A stretch of 64,000 nt of DNA from Neurospora crassa OR74A (Eukaryota > Ascomycota > Sordariomycetes > Sordariales > Sordariaceae), in assembly GCF_000182925.2 (NCBI RefSeq), contig NC_026503.1, forward strand, positions 248,001 to 312,000, in the 5' to 3' direction. The position numbers were made by a program, and so were the translations under genes. Position 1 is the first letter of the stretch, and each line of letters begins with the position of its first letter. Below, in pieces: positions 33,000 to 44,241 of the stretch. The notes beneath the pieces are model-generated. The model worked only from the letters and a program-made list of their open reading frames with translations, was not told the origin of the DNA and did no database searches.

Positions 33000-34805
33000 A
33001 TGTCGCCCTTTGAACACCTCCCTACATCTACAACCGCTACTACCTCCAAGCAGGCCTCCTCCACCGAGTCCAACGAGTCTGCTGACTCCTCTTTCCCCGA
33101 TCACATCCAGTCGCTATTAACCAAGTACGACGTTACGACCAACGGGTTCCTTCCAGAGGGACCACCGCTCGAGGTACTGCCTGGCGAGTACTACACGCCA
33201 TGGGAAGACCTCATCAGACGGTTATCGGAGTCGCTCGATGCTGGAACGTTTCGAGCAGAGGTTGATCGCTTGCCGGTTTTGCAAACGGATCGATTGATGA
33301 GGGAGGAAGAGTGGAGGAGGGCGTATGTGGTGCTGTGTTTCTTTGCGCATGGGTATATTTGGGGTGGGAGGAGACCGTCTGAGGTGAGTTCTTTGTGCAT
33401 GGTGGCATAGAGCCGAAGATGAAGATGAAGATGAAGACGATGAGAATGTACTGATAACGACAAAAAAAAACAGATCCTTCCCGCGCCAATTTCTGTCCCA
33501 CTCCTTTCTGTGTCCAAACACCTCGACTTGCCTCCCATAGCGACGTATGCATCGCTCAACCTATGGAACTTTCGATGTGTACCTCCCCCATCTTCTTCAC
33601 TTCCTCCTTCTCCTCCAGCGACACCCGCTTCCTCTTCTTCCCCTTCTCCATCTCTCACCACCTGCAAAACCGCCGCCGCCAAAACACCCAAGGTATTCGA
33701 CCCAACAGACCTATCCCGCTTACAAACCCTGCACACCTTCACCGGCACACCTTCGGAGTCCTGCTTCTACCTCGTCTCCGTAGCAATGGAAGCCCAAGGG
33801 GCATACATCATCCCCATCATGCTACGCGCGCTACAAGCCATCGGTCTACGCGCCGAAGCATGGAAGGAGTCGACAACCAAGGCGTTGCGGGAGTTGGTAC
33901 GCTGCGTGCAAGCTGTGGGGGAGCTGTTGGAGCGGATGTATGAGGGGTGTGAGAGTATGGTGTTTTATCATCGGATTAGACCTTATTTGGCGGGGAGTAA
34001 GGGGATGAATAGTACCTCTATGGGGCTGGGGAGGGGGGTGTTTTATGATTTGGGGCCTTTGAGTCCTGCTGGTTCTGAGAGAAAGACAGGGGAGAAAGGG
34101 GAAGAAGGGGTAGAGGGAGAAGAGGTGCAAGGACAAAAGAGAAAAGGAAAATGGATGGCATACAGAGGCGGGTCGAACGGACAATCGTCGCTTATCCAGT
34201 TTTGGGATCTGGTGTTGGGGGTGGAACATGTTAGTGCTGGACACTCTTCTCCTCATGGACAGGCTTCGCACCCTTCCCAATCAGACACCATGAAGGAGAA
34301 AGAAAAACCCTTCCATGAGGAAGTAAGGGAGTACATGCCACTTAAACACCGACAATTCCTCACCCTGGTATCAAAGATGGGATTGGGAAAAGGAGGAATC
34401 AGAAAAGCAGTCATGGAGATGGTGGAAGCCGCAGAGCACGAGGGGAGGGAGTTGGACGATAAGGAAAAAGAATTGCAGGGTGCGTTCACCGATGCGACGA
34501 GGGCGTTGGCCGGGTTCAGGAATAAGCATTTGCAGATTGTCGCGAGGTATATCGTCATTCCTTCGAGGCAGGCGGTGCCGGAGGGGAGTAAGAGGCCGGG
34601 GGCATCTCTGGGGGATGGAAAAGTGGGTGGAGGCAAAGATGGGCAGGTGGTGAATTTGGCGACTGCTAGTTCGGGGTTGTCGCAGGGGAATGATGACAAG
34701 AAGAACGAAGGACCGGAACTGACGGGCACCGGAGGGACAGCGTTGTTGCCGTTTTTGAAGCAGACGAGGGATGAGACGTTGAAGGCGGGGGAAGTTGGAA
34801 GGTGA
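33000..34805 (+). CDS. Indoleamine 2,3-dioxygenase (IDO)
   Basis: Two exons (33000-33383 and 33474-34805) with a 90-base phase-0 intron give 571 residues. The ATG at 33000 (ACAACAATGTCG) is preferred over an upstream in-frame ATG at 32919 because of its context. Family blocks: LPAPISVPLLSVSKHLDLPP and SLNLWNFR after the splice, YRGGSNGQSSLIQFWD, EYMPLKHRQFL and FRNKHLQIVARYIVIPS, where His480 should be the proximal haem ligand. The end is GGTALLPFLKQTRDET. The enzyme opens the indole ring of tryptophan to N-formylkynurenine. It pairs head-to-head with kynureninase. The final GGTGAGT could be a splice donor rather than the end of the frame, but the conserved QTRDET end argues for a stop here. 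Confidence 0.93.
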
Positions 34806-35023
34806 GTTGGGGTGCTGGGAGGGAAAGTGCTATGGGTGCAATGGCGGAGTACAATCATGCATGAATCGAGGTGGAGGATTGCGCAAAAGGAGTGGCCCGT
34901 TATTGCTTCGTGGAAAACAAGCCATGCTGAACCCAAATCACTTTTTGATGAGCAGAGATTATCAATTTTGTACACTTTGGGGGTCAAACCCTTTACATCC
35001 GTCACTTCATGTCTCAGCCACAC

Positions 35024-36813
35024 CTAATCCCACTTTGCCTCGGTAACCTTCACCATCAAATCATCCATCTCGGGCGTGCAGTAACACCTCAACCGACAAG
35101 GATGCATCGGATCCACAATCTGCATCTCAAAGTTTCTCATGAACTGTCGTACGTTAGCTTCTCATCATCACCAACAACATTTCTCTGACGTGGATAGTAT
35201 CACTCACCTCAACAACAACCTTCTGCAACTGCACCCACGCCAGCCTCTGTCCCAAACACCTCCACCGCCCATGCGAAAACGCCAAATCCGTCGTCTTCCA
35301 CATGCGATTTCTACGCTCCTCGTCTCCCTCCAGGTACCTCTCTGGTCTAAACACATTTGCATCCTCGCCAAACACACTCTTGTCTCTCAACATCCCCACG
35401 TAATTGACAAAGATATCCGTACCACCCGGGACGAACCTACCGCAAATGGTATCCCCCCCTGCAGGCACCTGGCGCGGGAACCCGTTCATGAGGGGAGGCA
35501 TCATGCGGATGGCTTCGTACAGGACGGCTTGGAGGTAGGGCAGTTTGCGGGCTTCTTGGTCGGTGATGATCGACGACGAAGAGATGAGGCCGGTGCGGAT
35601 GGCGGTGGAAATCTCGGACTTGAGGCGGATATACGCGGATGGAGTGGAGAGGAGGTAGAGCATGGTGCCTTGGAGGGCGGAGGCGGTGGTGTCGGAGCCG
35701 GCGGGGAGTTGGGCCGAGACTTCGAGGACGGCTGTCCGTTGGGAGATGCCGTTTTTGACCCATTCGTCCTGGCAGGTGTTAATGGAGAGAGATATGGGGT
35801 GGTGGGAGAAAAGTTGAAGACTGGACTTACAAGCATGCTTGAGCGGCCGGTGTCGGCTTTGAGGGGCGTGCCTTTTGCGCTACCGTCCTTGTAGCGTCTG
35901 GCTACTTCACGCTCGATGAGACTGGGGATTATGAGCTATCAGTACCTGGCTGGGTATGTAGTCGTTGATGCAGTTGAAAAAACATGTGGACTCACCCGAG
36001 AAAAGCACCTATACCGCTCTTATCTGTCGGCTTGGGACCGAGAAGGACCATCAAGGGCGTCGAGATCACGATCTTGCTGATGGCAGGAACGTAGGCCAAG
36101 CTATGCAAATACCCCACTATCATATCCGCAAAGCCCAACCAGCCAAAGTGATCCTTTTCCTCGCGAACATCACCCCAAGCCTTGCCAAACCCGGTCTGCG
36201 TGACCGAGTCGACGGCAATGTATCGAGCAATCCGGGTATAATCCAGGGGGGGCTTGGATCCCGAAGTGGCGGCAGAGTTCATGTACTTCTTGCGAACGAG
36301 CTCGACAGCCTCAGCAATAACCATGTCGACATCCTTTTCCATATCCATCTCGCCCTTGCCGTGGTAGCCCGCGTAGACCTTGGTCTTGCGCTCGTTGTGC
36401 ATGGCGGAGTCGCTTTCGGAGAGGACCGTGTGGTCCCAGGGGTCCATTCGTATGCAGTCGTAAAAGTCTTGTGAACGAGCGTAGCCGCCGCGCACGCCGT
36501 TGATGTGGACAACGGTAGCGGCGTCGCAGACCATGAGCGCGTTGGGCCCAATGCGAGTAATGGGGCCATATTTCTCTTGAGTCGCGGGAAAGATCTTGTG
36601 GGCTTTGCCGGTCCAGATGGCTCTAGCAGCCCACAGGTTGGAAAAGCCAGTGGTGGGAGGGCCGGGAAAGGCCTTGAGTCGGTACCAATCAGTGAAAGAT
36701 GAGATGATGTACCAGGAGACGAAGCTGATGGCAAGGTAGATGGCGGCCACTTGGAGTTTGGACATCCCGCTGGAGACCAGCGGGAGGGCTCCCAGTAGCT
36801 CGGTGAGGGCCAT
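35024..36813 (-). CDS. Cytochrome P450 monooxygenase (pisatin demethylase-like)
   Basis: Four exons (36813-35996, 35921-35831, 35768-35208, 35143-35024) give 529 residues, normal for a microsomal P450. An N-terminal anchor (AAIYLAISFVSWYIISSF) precedes the proline hinge FPGPP. The oxygen-binding I-helix has AGSDTT (residues 326-331), the K-helix has ExxR (388-391, EAIR), and the haem loop is FSHGRWRCLG with the thiolate Cys474. The last exon carries the C-terminal strand (FEMQIVDPMHP). Overall it resembles the pisatin demethylase/CYP65-like fungal group. The substrate is unknown. It is divergent from an acyltransferase gene, suggesting a small tailoring pair. All splice phases agree. Confidence 0.93.
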
Positions 36814-37853
36814 ATTTGCCCGTGTGTGTTGTCGTTACACAGTTACCGTAGATGTCGAGGAGAGGACAGACACCTCAACCCGTCAAGGGGAAGCCGCTGA
36901 TATAGACATGATCTTCAGAGCCTAGGGGGCCCATACTACCTCTGCTGACTCCATTCTGTAGACGTCGTGTAGCGAATTTTGGGACGATCAGCAGCGGAGT
37001 ACAAAATGCGATTGGCTTGACTGCCGGAAAACCCCACCATGGTACCACTCAACTTTACTTGAAAAGGTTACGAACCTCGGCGACGTCCTACTGTAGTGTA
37101 GTGTAGTACAAAGTGTCAGCAGTGATGCGAAAGTGCTAACGTGTAACCGTAATGTGTCCGACACCATGTTGCGAGGACGTTATCTTGAGATGTGGAAAGG
37201 AATGTGTTGGTTGGTTTTTCCCCGCATGAGATTTCTGACGGGAGCTGCATGGCGAGGAGTTGTGAGGCTTACGTAACCACACATCAGACTGCCTAACTGC
37301 GTTCCAGTCATATGTTGTTGCTGCAAACCCCGCTATTCTAATATCGCCGTTGATGATCGGATTTGCGGACTGGAACAGCTATGCATGCCGTGCCTTATGT
37401 TTTGAAGCGACCAATTGATTTGTCCGGACTATCCTCCTCTCTCTCTTTGCTCTTGCTGGATGAGATCAATTTCACGCCGTTGGCTGAACGTTGGATGTGG
37501 CACGTCGCAATGGCACACGTGATTCAGGTTTCATGCCCGTCGGGCAGCGCTGACTCGGGCTTCACTCTACCTCTAGGCATCAGCAGAACTCTACACCACA
37601 AACAATGAGCAAAAGCCTCAGTGACCATCCAAGGCCATCATACCTCCAGGTACAACAGTTTCCCAACAGCGCGCTCACATTTGCGTCGATAAGTTGACAG
37701 CAAAAAGGGCGATAATCTGCCAAGTACCTACCTCTACGTACCTCTACCTTACAGCCCGCTTGGACGCCAAGCAGCCGGACCCACCTGTTTGTTTACTTCC
37801 CCCTTTTCAACACCGAAACATCACAACCCCACTTCCACACCCAAACTTTCAAG
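36814..37853. promoter_or_regulatory. Shared divergent promoter of P450 and acyltransferase genes
   Basis: A 1.04 kb region between two divergent genes of likely linked function. No gene is seen. A TACCTACCTCTACGTACCTCTACC stretch near 37723-37749 precedes the acyltransferase leader. Confidence 0.5.
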
Positions 37854-39602
37854 ATGAGGGTGTTGAAGGCCGGTGTCAAGCGTGATGACTACAACTGGCG
37901 TCAGATCCGTCCCGGACTATGGCAGCGTGATGCCGATGAAGCTGAAGTGTTCTACTCAACCCTAGCCAAGCTCTACGCAGGATCCGGACGGATGCACTTC
38001 GCCATCACGGGCCACATCTCCCTGACCATCAATGTGCCCAGCGATGAAGACCCGGAAGTCGTATCTAGACGGCTTGACGAGTCCCTCCGCATTGCCTGGC
38101 TCAGACAACGCTACGAGACGCCAACCATCGCCTCATATGCGCATTACGACGCACTCGACGGGAAATGGAAGAAGTCCTACCGAACCATTCCCGACGACGC
38201 ATCGACAAAAGCATGGCTTGAAAAGACCTTCCAAATGATATCAACCAGCCAAACAGGCGAGGAATGGGCTCACTCCGGCCCGCCCGCTCCAACCACAGCC
38301 ACTCTGTTTGTCGTCTGTCCAGCAATTGCATCTCAGGATTCATCCACCATCCGCCGCGACCTCGTCCTGCGCTCTCCCCACGACATCATCGACGGCATCG
38401 GCACTCTCCACTTCCTCAACAGTCTCGTCACCAAAACCACCCAAGCCTTCACGGAAGGCGAATTCTTCCGTGAGCTCCCCGTCTTCGACGGCTCCGAAGC
38501 ATCCAACCTCAGTCCGCCCTACCGGGTAGCCGCCAACATCCCCTCGACTCCCCCAACTCCCGAGCACCAAGCCCGATTATCCACCATCAAAGCCGCAGCT
38601 TCGCAATCAGCAAATCCCGACGGACTCCCATTTGTAGACATCGGCATCCCCTACACCAAAGGTCCTCTCTTGCCTGGGAAACACCAACGCACAGCGCACT
38701 ACCTCTCCCGCGAACGCACCTCGGCGCTGATCACCTTCCTAAATGAGTCCTATCCAGATACAACGGTGACGCACGCGTTTCACGCTGCTATTGCTCTCAC
38801 ACTACGCAACTTTCATACCTCTTTAGACCTCCCCTCTATGTCCTGCGCCTCCAACTCCAAGACCTCCACCACCAACTCCAAGACCTCCAGCTCCAGCTCC
38901 AGCTCCAAGACCTCTCACTCCATGTCCGTTCCCGAACAAGAGCAAGAACAACAAGTGGAAGTCAGCAAATCAAGATACACCAACTACCTCCTCCGCAACG
39001 AACGCTCAGCCTGCTCACCGCCCTACAACACACCCTTACACTGCGTCTCAGTTTACCACTCCCTCCCCCCAACAAAGCTACAAGTTGACCTGTTGTCTGT
39101 TTCCCCTACCACTCCCCAAGAAAAAAGAGCGGAATTCGAAACTGTCTTGAACCAAATCAAGCACTTCTACACTTCCGTAAGGAATGATCCCCTGCATTAC
39201 GCTCTAGCACCAACAACCTGGACAGAATGGACACCCGTCCTTCCTGAGGCGGTGTTGAAGGGGGAAGAAAAGATGGAGGTGCCGAAGCCGAAGGAGGTGC
39301 CGAGCGTCAGTGTTTCGAGTATGGGGGTTGTGGATGGGATTGTGAAGAGGGTGCATGATTTGGGACTGGGGAAATTGGAGGTGCAGAGGCCGTGGGTGAC
39401 GGGGGAGGAACTGACGAATGGGTTGGGGGTGTTTTTGGGCACGCTTGATGGCGTTTTATGTTTGAGCTGTGCGTTTAATGAGGCGTGGCATGATAGGAAG
39501 GGAGTGGACGAGTTTTTGTGGGAGGTGGAAAGGGTGGTTTTTGGTTGGGTGGACGGGGTCGATGAATCCCAGCCTGATTCGGAGTCGGGCTGTATGAGAT
39601 AG
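37854..39602 (+). CDS. TRI3-like O-acyltransferase (condensation-domain superfamily)
   Basis: Intronless frame of 582 residues. The N-terminal YNWRQIRPGLWQRDADEAE and the HFAITGHISL region resemble the fungal 15-O-acetyltransferase TRI3 group. The catalytic HxxxDG motif is HDIIDG (His176, Asp180), in SPHDIIDGIGTLHFLN. A YLSRERTSALITFLNESYPDTTVTHAFHAA region is the second lobe of the chloramphenicol-acetyltransferase-like fold, and a low-complexity Ser/Thr/Lys insert (about 330-360) interrupts it. The C-terminal GVFLGTLDGVLCLSCAFNEAWH is a usual family end. The enzyme probably acetylates a hydroxyl of a small secondary metabolite. It is divergent from the P450 gene. No terpene cyclase, PKS or NRPS is present in the window, so the substrate must come from elsewhere. 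Confidence 0.88.
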   Translation: MRVLKAGVKRDDYNWRQIRPGLWQRDADEAEVFYSTLAKLYAGSGRMHFAITGHISLTINVPSDEDPEVVSRRLDESLRIAWLRQRYETPTIASYAHYDALDGKWKKSYRTIPDDASTKAWLEKTFQMISTSQTGEEWAHSGPPAPTTATLFVVCPAIASQDSSTIRRDLVLRSPHDIIDGIGTLHFLNSLVTKTTQAFTEGEFFRELPVFDGSEASNLSPPYRVAANIPSTPPTPEHQARLSTIKAAASQSANPDGLPFVDIGIPYTKGPLLPGKHQRTAHYLSRERTSALITFLNESYPDTTVTHAFHAAIALTLRNFHTSLDLPSMSCASNSKTSTTNSKTSSSSSSSKTSHSMSVPEQEQEQQVEVSKSRYTNYLLRNERSACSPPYNTPLHCVSVYHSLPPTKLQVDLLSVSPTTPQEKRAEFETVLNQIKHFYTSVRNDPLHYALAPTTWTEWTPVLPEAVLKGEEKMEVPKPKEVPSVSVSSMGVVDGIVKRVHDLGLGKLEVQRPWVTGEELTNGLGVFLGTLDGVLCLSCAFNEAWHDRKGVDEFLWEVERVVFGWVDGVDESQPDSESGCMR

Positions 39603-39850
39603 AGGGGTCAGGATTGAGATGAGGGAGTCAGAGGTTATTCCTCTTGTCTCCAGTGCAGTACAGTGCATTTTCATGGGTTCTGGTCCGTACCTTCCGCTAC
39701 ATTTCCCGCAGGTGCAGTGGGTGACAAGTTTTCAACAACGAGTTGTAGATATAGTGGAGAGATTCCTACGATTGTGAATCACAAAGAAGTTCGCTGTCAT
39801 ATCCGTAACTTCGGTACCCTCCAAAGATCCCAAGCCGCCTTGATCCTCGT

Positions 39851-42825
39851 TCAATCAAATCGAAAAGGAACTCCCAGAATAGTGTGTAACTCCCTCAAGA
39901 CAGGACTCACTTCGTCACTCAGCTCGTCTTCATCGTCTTTCGAATCTTCATCGCCATTTCGCAGCTCTGTCCGCAGAATAGCCAAAACATGTCGAGCGCC
40001 CAGCTTCTTCCCCTCAGAGTTCGCGTAGGCAACCGCAGTCCTCAGAATGTTTTTGATCGTACGTCCCTGTTTCGCGTGTTTTCGATAGTCAGTACTCCAA
40101 TACCAGTAGATTGTGATGCACTTGGATCTCGGTTAGGACTCGGGTGACATGGCAAGAGAAGGGCGTCCACTTACGTTCAAATTCAGTTGGCCCAGCGCAT
40201 TGTAGATGTCTTTTGTCCACGACTCGTCAACCTCGACAGACTTGTTTGTATTGATCAAGCTCTCCCAGATGCGGCTCTTTGCGTCCGGACTCAGCTTGGG
40301 ATACGAGATAGTGACGTGAATGCGAGACTTAAACGCATCATCGAAGTCCTGCTTCCTGTTGGTTGTGAGGAATAGCACGCCCTGGAAGTATTCAAGCATC
40401 CTGAGAAATACTATTTACAGTGAGCATGGAACAAATTAGCACTAAAACTCCTAGACTCAATGGTTTCTATGCATGATTAAAATACCGAAGCGCTAGCACG
40501 AATCCTCTCCAGAATTTTTCTCTGGATGCACATGGTGCGAAAGGTGGGTTTGGCTGTGCTTACCGGCGACGATAGCATTGCGATCCATTTCCGCGGAACT
40601 TCTCTTGCATAGGAGGACATCGGCTTCGTCAAGAAGCGTGACAGCATTCCATCGCTTGGCCAAATTGAAAATCCTTTCGAGCTGCTCCTCGACAGCGCTG
40701 ACTTCGGTGCCCAATTCACCCCCTGAAATGGCATACAAAGGCCGCTCAAGATAGTCTGCTACACTCTCTGGAGATGCATAACTGTCAGCACTGCGCAATA
40801 CTCCATAGTCGTGCATGTCTCTCCGTGGATCATGGCTACATAGATAAAGGCTCCCAGATGTCCCCGAAGCAGGGTTTCGGATAGATAGGGTGTTGCTTAC
40901 CAGCAGTGAGAGTTTTCCCCAGGCCGGGCTTTCTGCATCGTGACATTCGTTAGAGACAGTGATGAACAGCTCGATACCAAAAGAGGCCGAGGTGCAGTCT
41001 GTGGAACAGGAATGGTTGGTGACGGGAAGAGCAATGTAGCGACATACCCGTGAAGAAGGAATACCAGCCCCTGTCCTTTTCCAGCGATCACATCGTCAAA
41101 GATGACGTGATTGTTGCTTTTGTGTCCTTTGACCAATGCTTGCACCAGTTCCTTTGTCACCTTGTCCTGCTGAAGGGATCCAAACGCTGCCATATTCCAT
41201 ACCACATTTTGCACTTGATCGCTGAGAACCCACCACCATTTTTTACATTTGAGACCGAATGCAGGAACCAGAGCCGGGAATGTGAGCATAAGTTCATCCG
41301 TTGAAACCTGGAAGATTCTCCAAACAGCTTCTGCAATCCCTTCGAATGTCTCCAGATCAGGCTCGATGTCTGTTTCTTTCTGTGTGGTTTCGGTAGTATG
41401 TGGCTTCGAAGTCCGCAATCCCGTCAGTGCCATGATATCCCGGGAATATTCCAGCCTTCTGTCGGCATCGGAGTCTGAATCCGAACTAGAGCTGTCATTG
41501 TTGCCACGCCGTTTGGTTTTGGGTGTTAGGTTCCTCTTGGCGGGTATCCAACCCCTTCCTGTGGCTCTTGCACCTCTTCCTTTTTTGGGCTTTTCGGTGT
41601 TACGTTCCAGATCTTCCAGAGGGGACAAGGTATTCTCATCTCCATAGGCCTTAAAGTCCACCATGACACGCTCGTCGATCTGTTTGTCATGCATCGTAGG
41701 GTTGCACCCTTCTATGTCCACGAACTTGTCTTGACGCATCTTCCACGCAGCCCCATTGTAGCTCTGACACATAAAAGAGGAAAAATTGGAACCCAGAATC
41801 CTCTGAAGTTTCTGTGACCTCGCTTGCAATGTGCTTTTGAGAGAGTCCCATTGTGGATAGCTCTCAGCGGGCATCAGTGATAGTCCCGAGATCTTCATAG
41901 GGTGCATTCCAGTCAGTGGAATGTAAAGCCGCTGCTTGGAAAGACCTGGAGAACTGCCATTAGAGTCGATTCGTAGTCCAGTGATCTCCCAGAAGGTCAT
42001 TCTTTCTATGATCTTCTCGGCGACATTGCGACAAATCCAGCATTCTTGGATCGAGCCTTTGTTGAAGACAAGCAGGCTGTTTGGCCGATAGATTGTCCAA
42101 ATTATGTCGTTAACAACCTGCTTCTTTGGCGAATATCGGTCATGGTCTTGAAGGATGCTGGCCATGACAGATTCCGGGTCACGTACAAACTGATCGAGGG
42201 CCTTGGCATCACGCCGAAGATCTTCATCGATATTCTTATCCTCAGAGAGCTTCCGGATCTCATCACGGTAGAAGAACAACTCCATAAACGGGGTGCTGAT
42301 CTTGATGGGGAACGCCTTGAGGTCCGCGCTCTCGTAAGTCCGTGTGGCGATTTTCCGGAAAGCGACGCAAAGTGGCTCGGAGTGAATCTCCAGATCAAAG
42401 GATACAGGGACTGAGACACCATTTCTCTCCACCCATGTGCGACGCAGGATAACGGCGTGGTCTTCGACCTGGTAGTTTGTCTTCTTTTTCAAGCTCTGGC
42501 GTGGTATAAACCTTGAAGTCGGGTACAAATTGACCACTCGACCGCCCAGTCCTGCGGTGTGATACTCGACAATGTCGACGAATCCTTTGGATGGGCCTTT
42601 CGTCGTTGCCTGAGCTTGCTGTTTCTCTTTGCGTCAATTGCCTGATCCGTAGAGGTAGGGGTGGTAGTTCACTGGAATAGTTTTAATGAGCCGTACCTCT
42701 GTAGGCTGCGCTCCATGGCCCGTTGTCTGGTTGTTCTCAGTACGGCCACTTCCCGAACTCGGAGCATTGTTGGTATTTGATTTGAAGTGGTGTGGAATCT
42801 TGGCTCTGTAATCGCCCAGTGACAT
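39851..42825 (-). CDS. Fungal AAA+ ATPase (DUF7025-type)
   Basis: Six exons (42825-42697, 42618-41048, 40932-40901, 40767-40564, 40410-40175, 40066-39851) give 795 residues. The N-terminal half (about 80-350) looks like the DUF7025 region common in fungal AAA proteins, followed by a basic/acidic linker (RGARATGRGW, then a Ser/Asp run). Walker A is GKPGLGKT (567-574), mostly on a 32-base exon. Walker B is LLDEAD (624-627). The sensor/Arg-finger segment is TTNRKQDFDDAFKSRI and the lid is GRTIKNILRTAVAYA. The start at 42825 follows from splicing that removes an in-frame stop just upstream of exon 2. The 3' end could extend if GTGAGT at about 39910 is a donor. Partner or substrate is unknown. Confidence 0.85.
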
Positions 42826-44241
42826 GGCGAACGACAATATGAAGGGGGCAACTGTCTGGTAGGAGGTTCAAAGAGTACCTGTAACTAGGGGTGTTTCATT
42901 AGACAAAACTCAACGACGTTGGTATGACTGAGAAAGAAGGTTCAAAGACGGGATCTGCATACCTTGAGAGGTGGACAAGAGTGACTATTAATCCAATGAA
43001 GCATCAACTTCGGAGGGTGACAACAGGTGGCAGGAGCTACCTATCCCTACACCGCAATTCTGTGAAGATGATAAGGAGGATTAGAAGATGTAGAGATACC
43101 TGAGGTGTTGCTGCGTCACTTCTCGCACTTCGACCTGAGATATCCAATCTGGAGACGTATCGACCATCGACTGCAAATCTCTGAACGGGGGATTGCAGAG
43201 CGGATGGCGTACGGTAAAGCAGAAGGGGCGCAGGATCGAGGCCTCACGTCAAGACCTTACCTCTGATCCACGAAGAAACATGAACCGACAAGGCTCTCCG
43301 AACAATGCCGGTAGAGCTGATATTCTGCAGTAGAGCTGCAGATGAGTGGGAGATAAGGACATTGACGTGGACGTTAGGCATTCAGCTAAGCAGAGCCTGC
43401 TTTGAAAGACATGTCGTTGCCCCAATCAGCGTGCTCATCTGCTCGCTTAACCCGGGTGCGGCTGCTGGGAGGGTATCATGAACGTCGTCGGATTTGCGCC
43501 ACCGCTTCATCACGTTTCCAAATCAGAGGTGGTGTAGGAGAGCCTGATGAGAGGTAAGCTGAAAAGGGGCTCTTGATGCGGAGCAGTTGGGTTGTATTTT
43601 GGAGAACCCCTCATTTGCATTCAAAAAGTCGGGCGGACTGCAGGACAAAAGAAGGAGCGATTGGTGTCGGTTTTGCCAAATGCACATTTACACGTCTACG
43701 TAGAGGTACCACCTACCTACCTGGGCTCCTGCAGAGAAAGTGGGGCAAATGCCCTGTGAACAGACCTAGGTACACACTGAAAGGACACAGCCACAAAATG
43801 CAGGGCGTTTGGATGGTACCTAGGTACCTACCTCTAGTGGCAGTGAGCACTGCCCATGGTAGCTGCCTACAGGTAGTAGCAGACAGCTAAACCGGGCAAC
43901 TGCGTGTTATCTACACCAATTTCAGTTGGGCAGGTACCTTAGGTATCGATGCCTTCAAAAGAACTGTTGGGTGGTTCTTCATTTAGCACGCGGCATCTCA
44001 GTTTCAGATCCGTCACCTCAACTGAGTTCTCGCTCATCCTCAGGTTTTCAACAACCTTCGCACATCCTACGTTCCTCTACCTACCTACCTACCTACCTAG
44101 GCGCAACACTCATCGCCAAAAACCCTCGCGCACACACCCAAGTACCTCAGGCAAATTCCAGTGGATTCACTCATCCACAGCCTTTTACCAAGCCACTTCA
44201 ACCCCACAATTGATCTCCCCATTCAAGCGACTTCACCAACA
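42826..44241. promoter_or_regulatory. Divergent intergenic region with TACC repeats
   Basis: A 1.4 kb region between the AAA ATPase and a divergent membrane protein gene. TACC/GGTA microsatellites occur near 43709-43722, 43818-43833 and 44079-44100. No gene is supported. Confidence 0.5.

Noticed and set aside
34803-34850. GGTGAGT at the IDO end as a splice donor to a further exon
   Set aside because: The frame reaches a stop just after the conserved C-terminal block and no convincing downstream exon was found.
34253-35023. Minus-strand frame of 256 codons overlapping the IDO 3' end
   Set aside because: Antisense of the conserved IDO exon; no motif and no independent start or splice support.
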